Shown piece after piece: positions 1 through 6,322 of a DNA stretch of 10,735 nucleotides (position 1 is its first letter; each line of letters opens with the position of its first letter). The translations under genes and the position numbers were made by a program. Under the pieces are notes generated by a model. That model had not been told where the DNA came from and searched no databases. It was given only the letters and a program-made list of their open reading frames with translations. Location of the stretch: positions 1-10,735 of the forward strand of contig CAJUSL010000054.1 of NCBI GenBank assembly GCA_910589135.1, written 5' to 3'. The DNA is from an uncultured Eggerthellaceae bacterium (GTDB taxonomy: Bacteria; Actinomycetota; Coriobacteriia; Coriobacteriales; Eggerthellaceae).

Positions 1-531
1 TTCCGCGACTCGTGGAACCAGCGCTTCCGCTGGGCCAAGGGCTTCTACCAGGTGTTCGCGCACTACGCGCTGGGGCTCGTGAAGGGCATCTTCACCAACG
101 AGCGCGGCTACCGCTTCGCCTGCTACGACATGCTGATGACCATCGCGCCGGGCATGCTGCTTTCCATCATCTCCATCGTGTTCAACGCCGTCATCCTGGT
201 GCTGAGCTTCACGGGCGTCATGAGCACCGGCGTCGCCGTGGCCAGCTCCATCTCGTCCATCTTCTTCTGCCTGTTCAACTACTTCATGTTCATGTTCGTG
301 TTCGGCGTGCTGACCACGTTCGTCGAGTGGAACAACATCCGCGCCTCGAAGGCCCGCAAGATCGGCAGCATGTTCACGTTCCCGCTGTTCATGCTGACCT
401 ACATCCCCATCGCGCTGGTCGCCCTGGTGAAGAAGGCCACGTGGAAGCCCATCGCGCACACCATCTCCGTCGACGTCTCCGAGTTCGCCGAGGCCGGCGA
501 CGTGTCCGACAACAAGGCGGTCAGCGCCTGA
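1..531 (+). CDS. Family 2 glycosyltransferase, processive type, C-terminal part (5' end outside window)
   Basis: The frame is open from base 1 to a TGA at 529-531, giving the last 176 residues. Residues 7-11 read QRFRW, the Q-x-x-R-W motif that marks the acceptor/product site of processive GT2 enzymes (cellulose, chitin, hyaluronan and poly-GlcNAc synthase type). It is followed by WAKGFYQVF and then at least three hydrophobic membrane segments (roughly residues 42-68, 78-108 and 120-142). The tail ends with KKATWKPIAHT, a Trp-containing cytoplasmic end typical of these membrane enzymes. The nucleotide-sugar binding half with the DxD motif lies upstream of the window. It probably polymerises or adds sugars to an envelope glycan at the inner face of the membrane; substrate cannot be read from this part. 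Convergent with the comF-like gene, 61 nt away. Confidence 0.85.
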   Translation, partial: FRDSWNQRFRWAKGFYQVFAHYALGLVKGIFTNERGYRFACYDMLMTIAPGMLLSIISIVFNAVILVLSFTGVMSTGVAVASSISSIFFCLFNYFMFMFVFGVLTTFVEWNNIRASKARKIGSMFTFPLFMLTYIPIALVALVKKATWKPIAHTISVDVSEFAEAGDVSDNKAVSA

Positions 532-592
532 TCCCGTCCGGTCGACGAAGGCGGGCGTCTCCCGACATGCCCTGCGGCCGGAACCGTCGCGC
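532..592. other. Convergent intergenic gap
   Basis: 61 nt between two convergent stop codons. Only short GC-rich inverted repeats are visible (for example CGGG/CCCG around 551-563), with no T-run on either strand. I do not see a convincing intrinsic terminator for either gene. Confidence 0.5.
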
Positions 593-1333
593 CTAGTCCA
601 TCACCTGGCCGAACGTGAGGGCGTGTATGCGCCGGACGCCTGCTTCGCGCAGGGCGGCGCAGGCGGCGTACATGGTCGCGCCCGTGGTGCACACGTCGTC
701 GACCACCAGCACGCGCTCGGGCATCCGCACCCCCTCCTTCACGTGCATCGCGTTGCGCATGTTGTCGATGCGCTGGCGCCTGCCCAGCTCGCGCTGGTCG
801 GTGCTCTTCGGCCGCTCGAACAGCTCGACGCATTCCAGGCCGCATCGCCGGGCCAGCTCCTGGGCGATTTCCCGCGCATGGTCGAACCCGCGCCGACGCA
901 CCGCCTCGGCAGTGTCGGGAATGAACGCGACCGCGAACCCTTCCGCGCGCTCGAGCGGGCCGACGTAGGCTTCCATGCGCTCGGCGATCGTCGTGCGCAG
1001 CCTGCGCTCGTCGCCGTCCTTGTAGGCGCTGACGATGCGCCGGGCCGCGTCGTCGAGCACGAGCGCGTGCGCCATCGCGTCGATGGGGAAGGCGTCGATG
1101 CCGGCCGCGTTCAGCATGACCTCGTTGCATTCGGTGCACTGCACGATGCCGTGGGGCGCACCGCACCGAGGGCATGCCAGGCATGCGTCCACCACCACGA
1201 GCGCGCGTGCGCAGTCCGGGCACAGCACGTCCTCGCCCGGAAGGTCGCACACGGCGCACCGCGTGGGCCACAATGTCTCGAGCGCCACCTCCAGCGCGCC
1301 GCGCAGCATCTTCTGTATTGCCTCCTTCGCCAT
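593..1333 (-). CDS. comF: ComF family phosphoribosyltransferase-like protein
   Basis: 246 residues, the usual length for ComF/GntX proteins. The N-terminal third carries zinc-finger cysteine pairs: CAVC (26-29), CPDC (38-41), CPRC (54-57) and CTEC (66-69). The type I phosphoribosyltransferase fold follows, with YKDGDERRL (104-112), RRRGFDHA (146-153) and the PRPP-binding loop VLVVDDVCTTGAT (208-220). ComF proteins are needed for DNA uptake in naturally competent bacteria and are proposed to help DNA cross the membrane or be processed; many non-competent bacteria keep the gene. The ATG at 1333 has no clear ribosome binding site. An in-frame ATG at codon 9 (1307-1309) lies 11 nt after AAGGAGG, so the true start may be 1309, giving 238 residues. 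The gene stands alone, divergent from the structured region at 1440-1742. No other competence gene is in the window. Confidence 0.9.
   Translation of the reverse strand: MAKEAIQKMLRGALEVALETLWPTRCAVCDLPGEDVLCPDCARALVVVDACLACPRCGAPHGIVQCTECNEVMLNAAGIDAFPIDAMAHALVLDDAARRIVSAYKDGDERRLRTTIAERMEAYVGPLERAEGFAVAFIPDTAEAVRRRGFDHAREIAQELARRCGLECVELFERPKSTDQRELGRRQRIDNMRNAMHVKEGVRMPERVLVVDDVCTTGATMYAACAALREAGVRRIHALTFGQVMD
1321..1327 (-). promoter_or_regulatory. Shine-Dalgarno supporting the shorter comF start
   Basis: Read on the minus strand this is AAGGAGG, inside the first codons of the long comF reading frame and 11 nt before the in-frame ATG at 1307-1309. The spacing is a little long, but there is nothing comparable before the ATG at 1333. 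Confidence 0.45.
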
Positions 1334-1439
1334 GGGGCCATGGTAGCGAAGACGCCTAAACGGAAACTAACCGCTGCCTTGCGTGCGCGTTCGGCGCCGC
1401 CCGTCCCGGACGCTTGCGGCCGCTGCCTCCTGCGCGTTC

Positions 1440-1448
1440 TGCTAAAAT
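1440..1448 (+). promoter_or_regulatory. Extended -10 promoter for the structured leader
   Basis: TGCTAAAAT matches the extended -10 pattern TGnTAnAAT. No good -35 box lies 16-18 nt upstream (a TTGCGG at 1414-1419 is too far), which fits extended -10 promoters that do not need one. Transcription would start near 1455, leaving about 290 nt before the lipoprotein gene. The infC promoter at 7318-7326 has the same TGC plus -10 layout. Confidence 0.5.
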
Positions 1449-1454
1449 CACAGG

Positions 1455-1725
1455 TGCTTCTTCGAGTCTGTAGTTGCGGGGCGCAATCCTAACTCTTGCG
1501 CCCTCAGCCCAAGGCAGATGCGGTCGAAAGGGCCCACGTAAGCAGCGCCGCCGAGGGCGGCCTGCGAGCATGGCGTATTCTAGACGTAAGCCGCACCGCC
1601 TGCGATTCAGGCACGGGGCCTGACAGGCGAGAGAGTGCGAGCGTTGCGGCGTCCTTGCGACGGCGCGGCGCGGACCTCCGGTGCGCGAGTGTGGGGGCAA
1701 AGACTAGGTCAGTCGGGGAAGCGTT
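1455..1725 (+). ncRNA. Candidate structured RNA or long leader (possible raiA-motif RNA)
   Basis: Several stems can be drawn by eye. Positions 1479-1486 pair with 1496-1503 (GGGCGCAA/TTGCGCCC, 9-nt loop). Positions 1542-1545 plus 1547-1552 pair with 1556-1565, a 10-bp stem with one bulge and a GAG loop. The GCCTG/CAGGC copies at 1598-1628 can pair in two ways. Positions 1650-1653 pair with 1659-1662, and 1668-1673 pair with 1678-1686 around a bulge. An 8-nt direct repeat ACGTAAGC occurs at 1536 and 1584. No T-run terminator separates it from the downstream gene. The raiA motif is a large conserved RNA of Actinobacteria and Firmicutes that often lies next to comFC or hpf; the comF gene next door makes it a candidate. 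That assignment rests on context and on being highly structured, not on a remembered consensus. Common riboswitches (TPP, SAM, cobalamin, glycine, T-box) do not fit. Confidence 0.4.
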
Positions 1726-1730
1726 TTGAT

Positions 1731-1736
1731 AGGAGG
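1731..1736 (+). promoter_or_regulatory. Shine-Dalgarno that sets the TTG start of the lipoprotein gene
   Basis: AGGAGG, 6 nt before TTG at 1743-1745. This ideal spacing, and the lipoprotein signal that begins exactly there, decide the start in favour of TTG over longer in-frame extensions. Confidence 0.85.
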
Positions 1737-1742
1737 ACAACC

Positions 1743-2741
1743 TTGAAAAGGCTCTCTAAGGCAGTGCGCGCGGCAGTCGCCGCCTGCATGGCGTTCGCGG
1801 CATGCGGCGCCCTGGCCGGCTGCTCGTCCAGCGAGGACTACACCCCCCAGCTTGGCTCGCCCAAGATCTCCAGCCCCGCGATCGGCGAGGACGGCACCCT
1901 CCGCGTGGGCGTGAACACCAACAACTCGCCCCTCGCGGGCAAGAGCGGCGAGCGCATCATCGGCATCGACGTCGACATCGCGGCGGCGCTCGCCGACCAG
2001 CTGGGGCTCGCCCTCGAGGTCGTGGACGTGGGAAACAACGGCACCGACGCCATCGACGGGGGCGAGGTGGACATGGTCCTCGGGGTGGACAGCACCTCGA
2101 AGGAGGACGGCTACTGGATGTCCAGCCAGTACCTGCCGACGGGCGTGGTGCTGTTCGCGCCGGAAGGAAACGACGAGCCGGCGCCTACCGCCGACAGCGA
2201 CGTGAAGATCGCCGCCCAGGTCTCTTCCAAGAGCGCGTGGGCGGTCACGAACACCTTCGGCGAGGATTCGCTCGAGTCCGCAAGCGACCTTGCCGCGGCC
2301 TTCTCCGACCTCGGCTCCGGCAAGGTGGAATACGTCGCCTCCGACGCCATCATCGGCATGTATGCCGCAAGCAGGCAGGACGTGAAGGTCGAGATCGCGG
2401 CGCTGCTCGACACGGCCGGCGGCTACTGCGCCCTGTGCTCCAAGGACAACACCGAGCTGCAGGAGGCGCTCGGCGCCGCGCTGGACGACCTGGTCGCAAA
2501 CGGCGTCGTGGACGTCATCGAAGACAAGTGGCTCGGGCAGCCGGTCAACCTGAACGGCGTCCCGAAGATCGCTTCCAATGCGCCGAAGTCCACCAACGTC
2601 GAAGGCGGGGAAGAGGGCGCCCAGGAAGGCGGGGAAGGCGCTGACGCCGACGCGGAGGGCTCGTCCGGCTCGTCCGGATCAAGCTCGTCGTCCTCGGCAT
2701 CGTCGTCCGCGAGTTCCAGCTCTTCCCGAAACGCAGCGTAA
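1743..2741 (+). CDS. Lipoprotein, solute-binding protein family 3-like (orphan transporter-type binding protein)
   Basis: 332 residues from a TTG start. The signal peptide has Lys/Arg (KRLSKAVRA) and an Ala-rich core, and ends in the lipobox LAGC with Cys27 as the lipidated residue. Residues about 50-268 look like the periplasmic-binding fold of polar amino acid ABC transporters (SBP_bac_3): LRVGVNTNNSPL, GIDVDIAAALADQLGL, GEVDMVLG, and a C-terminal helix ending VIEDKWLGQ. The region where amino acid binders usually carry T-x-E-R reads STSKEDGYW (117-125) and lacks the Arg, so the ligand may not be an ordinary amino acid. A CxxC (Cys229, Cys232) and an acidic then Ser-rich tail (about 284-332) are unusual. 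No permease or ATPase gene is nearby. It probably sits outside the membrane, supplying a distant ABC transporter or acting as a sensor. It lies 16 nt before the M16C peptidase gene, likely as one transcript. Confidence 0.8.
   Translation: MKRLSKAVRAAVAACMAFAACGALAGCSSSEDYTPQLGSPKISSPAIGEDGTLRVGVNTNNSPLAGKSGERIIGIDVDIAAALADQLGLALEVVDVGNNGTDAIDGGEVDMVLGVDSTSKEDGYWMSSQYLPTGVVLFAPEGNDEPAPTADSDVKIAAQVSSKSAWAVTNTFGEDSLESASDLAAAFSDLGSGKVEYVASDAIIGMYAASRQDVKVEIAALLDTAGGYCALCSKDNTELQEALGAALDDLVANGVVDVIEDKWLGQPVNLNGVPKIASNAPKSTNVEGGEEGAQEGGEGADADAEGSSGSSGSSSSSSASSSASSSSSRNAA
2658..2732 (+). repeat. Serine-rich low-complexity tail coding region
   Basis: About 25 codons at the 3' end of the lipoprotein gene, mostly Ser with a few Gly and Ala. 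The Ser codons are mixed (TCG, TCC, TCA, TCT, AGC, AGT), so this is not a simple slippage tract; the amino acid content, rather than the DNA repeat, appears to be kept. Confidence 0.75.
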
Positions 2742-2757
2742 AGCCTAAGGAGCCTCC

Positions 2758-5700
2758 ATGACCCATTCCGGAATCAAGCCGTGCGCGCAGGCGTGCGGTT
2801 TCGACCTGTTGCACGAGGCACCCCTCCAAGAGATAGCCGGCACCGCCTACGTGTTCTCCCATGCCGCCAGCGGCGCGCGTCTGCTCTACCTGGCCAACGA
2901 CGACAACAACAAGGGCTTTTCCATCACGTTCAAAACGCCTGCGTCCGACGACACGGGCGTTTTCCATATCCTGGAGCACTCGGTGCTCTGCGGCTCGCGG
3001 AAGTTCCCGGTCAAGGAGCCCTTCGTCAACCTGCTGAAGAGCTCGATGCAGACGTTCCTGAACGCGATGACCTTCCCGGACAAGACGATGTACCCGGTCG
3101 CGTCCACCAACGAGCGCGACCTGCTGAATTTGGCCGACGTCTACCTGGACGCGGTGTTCCATCCCAACATCTACGAGAACCCGCGCATCTTCGAGCAGGA
3201 AGGGTGGCACTACGAGCTGGAGGGACGCTGCGACGGCGGGAAGGATTGCGAAGACGCAGGCTCCCTTGCGTACAACGGGGTCGTCTACAACGAGATGAAA
3301 GGCGCGCTGTCCGACCCCGATTCGGTCCTCTACGACACGCTTTCGGCGGCGTTGTTCCCCGACACCACCTACCGCTTCGAGTCGGGCGGCACGCCCGAGG
3401 GCATCCCGACGCTGACCTACGCACAGTTCCTGGAAACGCACGCGCGCCACTACCATCCGTCGAACAGCTACATCGTGCTGTACGGCAACATGGACCCCCA
3501 GCCGTTCCTGGCCCAGGCCGACGAGTGCCTGCGCGGCGCGATGGAAGGGCTTGGCTGCGCGCAGGCGGGCTGCGCCCGCGCGAGCGCACCTGCGGCCCCC
3601 AACCCTATGGAGATGCAGGAGCCGGTCGTCGCCGAGGGCGTGCGGCGGACCATGGCCACTGCGCCGGAGAACTCGTGCGCGGCGCTGGGCTTCGTGGCCG
3701 GACGCGCCGACGAGCGCGAGCGCATGGTGGCCGCCTCGGTGCTGCTCGACGCCATCATGGGGTCGAACGAGGCGCCCATGAAGCGTGCGCTGCTCGACGC
3801 CGACGTCGCCGACGACTGCGACGGCTTCCTGGCCGATTCCGTGCTGCAGCCCTTCGTCGCCATAACGGCGCGCGGCCTGCACGGCGACGATGCCGCCGAC
3901 CGGCTGCGCGACACGGTGGCGGACACGGCGGCGTCCCTTGCCGACGGCGGCCTCGACATGCGGCTCGTGGAGGCCGCGCTCTCGCACGCCGAGTTCGTGA
4001 TGCGCGAAGGCAACTTCGGGTACGCGGACGGCGTCGTCGCGTCGATGGCGGCCATGAACGGATGGCTCTACGACGACGACCCCGCGGCGGCCGTGGCCTA
4101 CCTGCGCTACGAGGACGCCTTCGCGTCGCTGCGCGAGAAGCTCGCGGGCGACTACTTCCGCCGCCTCGTGGCAGAGCTGTTCGTGGAGTCCGGCCATCGC
4201 GCCCAGGTGCAGGTCGTGCCCGTGGACTGCGACGAAGAGGCCGCCGAGCATGCGCGGCTGGCGGCGCTCGAAGCGGCCATGACGCCCGACGAGCTCGCCG
4301 CCATCGCTGCCGAGGCGGCGGCCTTGCAGCAGGCCCAGACGGCTCCCGACGATCCGGCGGACCTCGCGAAGCTGCCCCGGCTCGCGCGCACCGACGTGGG
4401 GGAGGCGCCCGCGCTGCCGGCATGTCGCAGCGAGCGGCTCGGCCCGATGGAGGTCCTGCGCCACGACGTCGACACGCGCGGCATCGTCTACGCCACGCGC
4501 TATTTCGACCTGGGCTGCGTCGCGGCCGACGAGCTTCCCTACGCCACGGTGCTCGCCATGACGCTGGGCAAGCTGGACACCGCGCGGCACACCGCCGCCG
4601 AAATCGACACCATCGTGCAGGGCAGCCTCGGCTCGCTCGACTTCGCCTGCGAGGTGTTCGACGTGCTGGACGCGGGCGACGATGCGGGCATGCGACCTGC
4701 CGAGGAGGGCGCATGCGGGGGCGACGCGCATGCCCTCGCGCGCAAGCGCGGCTGGAGGGCGACCTTCACGGTGGGCACGTCGGCCCTTTCCGAGAACGCG
4801 GACGTGGCGGCCGGGCTGGCGAACGAGGTGCTGACCCAGACCGACTTCGGCGACACGGGCAAGCTGCTCGACGTGCTCGTGCAGCGCAAGGTGGCCATGG
4901 AGCAGCGCTTCGCCATGGCGGGCAACTCCGTCGCCGCCGCACGTGCCGCATCGTACGCGTTTCCGTCCGCGGCGCTGCGCGAGAGGGCCGGCGGCATCGA
5001 CTTCTACGTCTTCCTGAAGCGGCTCATCGACGACTTCGACGCCCAGGCCGACCTGCTTGCGGCCAAGCTTGCCGAGTTGGCGGGCCGCCTGTTCAAGGAC
5101 GAGGGATGCCTGCTTTCCTTCGCCGGCGCCGAGGATGCCTTCCGCCGGTATGCGCAGCTCGTCTCCATCGTGCCCGACGCGCTGGACGGCGCTGCGGCCG
5201 CCACGCGCCAGGCGCCAGGCGCTTCCGCGGATGCCGCGCACGCGCTTGTCGCGCCCAGCCCCGTCGACCGGCGCGAGGCATTCGCCGTGCCCACCGACGT
5301 GACCTATTCCGCGCTGGTCTCCGACCGTCTGACCGCGCCGGGCGCAGGGCTTCTCACCGGCAGCTGGATGGTGGCTTCGAAGGTGCTTTCCTACGACTAC
5401 CTGTGGAACGAGGTGCGCGTCGTCGGGGGCGCCTACGGGGTGGGGTTCAGCACCTCCCGCGCCGGCGCGAGCAGCTTCTCCTCCTACCGCGACCCGCGGG
5501 TTGCCGAGACCTTGGAGCGCTTCCGCGCCTCGAGCGCGTGGCTTGCCGCATTCGACCCCTCCGAAGAGGAGTTCGAAGGGTACGTCGTGAGCTGCGCCGC
5601 GTCGTTCGACAAGCCGCTCAAGCCGCGCGATTTGGTGCGCAGGCAGGCCGCCATGCACCTGGCGCGCTATGGCGTCGACGAGTTTTTGAGGCGCAGGCAG

Positions 5701-5853
5701 GAGGTCCTGGATGCGCGCATCGACGACGTGCGGGCCTTGGCGGGCGCGCTTGGCGAGATGTGCTCGCGCGGCTGCGTCTGCGTGGTGGGGAACCGCGACA
5801 TCATCGAGCAGGCGGCGACGGGCCTGAACGTGGTCGACCTGCTTGCGATGTGA
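2758..5853 (+). CDS. M16C family zinc metallopeptidase (PreP/insulinase type)
   Basis: 1031 residues, close to the usual size of presequence-protease-like enzymes. The inverted zinc motif HxxEH is HILEH at 70-74 (His70, His74 ligands, Glu73 catalytic base). The third ligand is most likely Glu179 in YNEMKGALSDPDSV, the family's NEMKG block. The C-terminal half supplies the substrate-positioning pair as R-V-V-G-G-A-Y: Arg887 and Tyr893 have the same six-residue spacing as Arg848/Tyr854 of plant PreP. The two halves form the closed chamber in which these enzymes degrade short unfolded peptides. There is no signal peptide, so it should act in the cytoplasm. An AAGGAG before the ATG and the 16-nt gap tie it to the upstream lipoprotein gene. 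Cys-rich, Ala-rich stretches at 545-590 and 639-665 look like lineage-specific insertions. The active site appears complete. Confidence 0.93.
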   Translation: MTHSGIKPCAQACGFDLLHEAPLQEIAGTAYVFSHAASGARLLYLANDDNNKGFSITFKTPASDDTGVFHILEHSVLCGSRKFPVKEPFVNLLKSSMQTFLNAMTFPDKTMYPVASTNERDLLNLADVYLDAVFHPNIYENPRIFEQEGWHYELEGRCDGGKDCEDAGSLAYNGVVYNEMKGALSDPDSVLYDTLSAALFPDTTYRFESGGTPEGIPTLTYAQFLETHARHYHPSNSYIVLYGNMDPQPFLAQADECLRGAMEGLGCAQAGCARASAPAAPNPMEMQEPVVAEGVRRTMATAPENSCAALGFVAGRADERERMVAASVLLDAIMGSNEAPMKRALLDADVADDCDGFLADSVLQPFVAITARGLHGDDAADRLRDTVADTAASLADGGLDMRLVEAALSHAEFVMREGNFGYADGVVASMAAMNGWLYDDDPAAAVAYLRYEDAFASLREKLAGDYFRRLVAELFVESGHRAQVQVVPVDCDEEAAEHARLAALEAAMTPDELAAIAAEAAALQQAQTAPDDPADLAKLPRLARTDVGEAPALPACRSERLGPMEVLRHDVDTRGIVYATRYFDLGCVAADELPYATVLAMTLGKLDTARHTAAEIDTIVQGSLGSLDFACEVFDVLDAGDDAGMRPAEEGACGGDAHALARKRGWRATFTVGTSALSENADVAAGLANEVLTQTDFGDTGKLLDVLVQRKVAMEQRFAMAGNSVAAARAASYAFPSAALRERAGGIDFYVFLKRLIDDFDAQADLLAAKLAELAGRLFKDEGCLLSFAGAEDAFRRYAQLVSIVPDALDGAAAATRQAPGASADAAHALVAPSPVDRREAFAVPTDVTYSALVSDRLTAPGAGLLTGSWMVASKVLSYDYLWNEVRVVGGAYGVGFSTSRAGASSFSSYRDPRVAETLERFRASSAWLAAFDPSEEEFEGYVVSCAASFDKPLKPRDLVRRQAAMHLARYGVDEFLRRRQEVLDARIDDVRALAGALGEMCSRGCVCVVGNRDIIEQAATGLNVVDLLAM

Positions 5854-5870
5854 CCGGCGCCCTGCGACTT

Positions 5871-5885
5871 GCACTATAATAGTGC
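5871..5885 (+). promoter_or_regulatory. Promoter -10 box inside a perfect inverted repeat
   Basis: GCACTAT-A-ATAGTGC, two 7-nt arms around one base, with TATAAT at 5875-5880. It lies 18 nt after the peptidase stop codon and 47 nt before the next ATG. The only upstream partner at usual spacing is a poor -35 (TGACCG, 5851-5856, 18-nt spacer). A regulator bound to the repeat would cover the -10 box. Whether it is a true operator is inference. Confidence 0.5.
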
Positions 5886-5898
5886 CCCAAGAACCTCG

Positions 5899-5915
5899 CC
5901 CGCGCCCTGCGCGGG
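5899..5915 (+). other. GC hairpin in the 5' leader of the small membrane protein gene
   Basis: CCCGCGC at 5899-5905 pairs with GCGCGGG at 5909-5915 around a 3-nt loop. It lies between the predicted transcription start (about 5887) and the ATG at 5932. No T-run follows, so it is not a terminator. It may stabilise the mRNA end or influence ribosome access. Confidence 0.45.
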
Positions 5916-5931
5916 AGGCAAGGCGGAAGAA

Positions 5932-6312
5932 ATGGCTGGCCAAACCGACTTCAAACACATAACGGTCAACCCTGCTGAAGCCGACGACGTCGTCATTCAT
6001 GCAGGCGCGCCCGTCCCGCGGGACGAAGGCGCGGACGCGCACGCGGAAGCGGCACCCCAGGCGCAGGCACGCCCGGCACTCGACGCCGGCGCTGCGGCCG
6101 CAGACGCCGTGCCCGCGCCGCAGGCTGCGGCTGCATCTCCCGACGCCGGCACCTCGAATGCGTCTCCTGCACCCAAGCGGCAGGATGCCTATCGCCAGAC
6201 CACCCTGGAAGACATCCAGAGCTTCAAGATGTCCAAGACTCAGATCGCGGTGATCGTCGTGGCGCTTGCCGCCATTGCCGCCTTCGTCGTCTGGTACCTG
6301 GTTTTCTCGTAA
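5932..6312 (+). CDS. Small C-terminally anchored membrane protein, unknown function
   Basis: 126 residues; I do not recognise a family. The first 80 residues are rich in Ala, Pro, Asp and Gln and look disordered (for example QAQARPALDAGAAAADAV). A short conserved-looking block DAYRQTTLEDIQSFKMSKTQ (85-104) comes before a single membrane helix at about 104-124, and the chain ends six residues later at WYLVFS. Lys99 and Lys102 in front of the helix predict the N-terminal part in the cytoplasm and the C-terminus outside, as in tail-anchored proteins. I chose ATG 5932 because it follows a purine-rich AGGCGGAAGA and lies after the TATAAT box; a TTG at 5869 in the same frame would put the promoter inside the gene. 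The next gene follows after 10 nt, so the two are probably co-translated. Confidence 0.7.
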   Translation: MAGQTDFKHITVNPAEADDVVIHAGAPVPRDEGADAHAEAAPQAQARPALDAGAAAADAVPAPQAAAASPDAGTSNASPAPKRQDAYRQTTLEDIQSFKMSKTQIAVIVVALAAIAAFVVWYLVFS

Positions 6313-6322
6313 AGGAGCACCG

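Larger units (their letters stand above)
1334..1742. other. 409-bp region without a protein gene; likely promoter plus structured RNA leader
   Basis: No reading frame here has a recognisable product. The part nearest comF (1334-1435) is GC-rich and shows no clear minus-strand promoter. From 1440 on there is an extended -10 promoter pointing right and then a dense series of stable hairpins (listed separately) up to the ribosome binding site at 1731-1736. Confidence 0.6.

Noticed and set aside
399..1492. Long alternative frames over comF on both strands
   Set aside because: Arg/Ala/His-rich products with no motifs; the ComF frame explains the region with zinc cysteines and a PRPP loop.
1505..1530. 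AAGGCAGATG resembling a piece of bacterial SRP RNA
   Set aside because: The diagnostic GGTCAGGTCCGGAAGGAAGCAG-type core of SRP RNA is missing, so the short match is taken as chance.
1690..1720. GGGGGCAAAGACTAGG, reminiscent of part of a cyclic di-GMP-I riboswitch
   Set aside because: The first half of the aptamer (the GGCAAACC-type element with its tetraloop stem) is not present upstream at the right distance.
2658..2732. TCG-rich stretch as a possible slippage (phase-variation) repeat
   Set aside because: The Ser codons are mixed and no uniform short unit is repeated enough times to slip.
2781..5879. A second plus-strand open frame of about 1030 codons over the same peptidase gene
   Set aside because: Shadow frame: an Arg/Gly/Ala-rich product without domains, whereas the other frame has the full M16C active site.
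6012..6025. Perfect 14-bp palindrome CGTCCCGCGGGACG
   Set aside because: It lies inside the coding sequence of the small membrane protein, made of GC-rich Val-Pro-Arg-Asp codons; nothing else supports a regulatory role.
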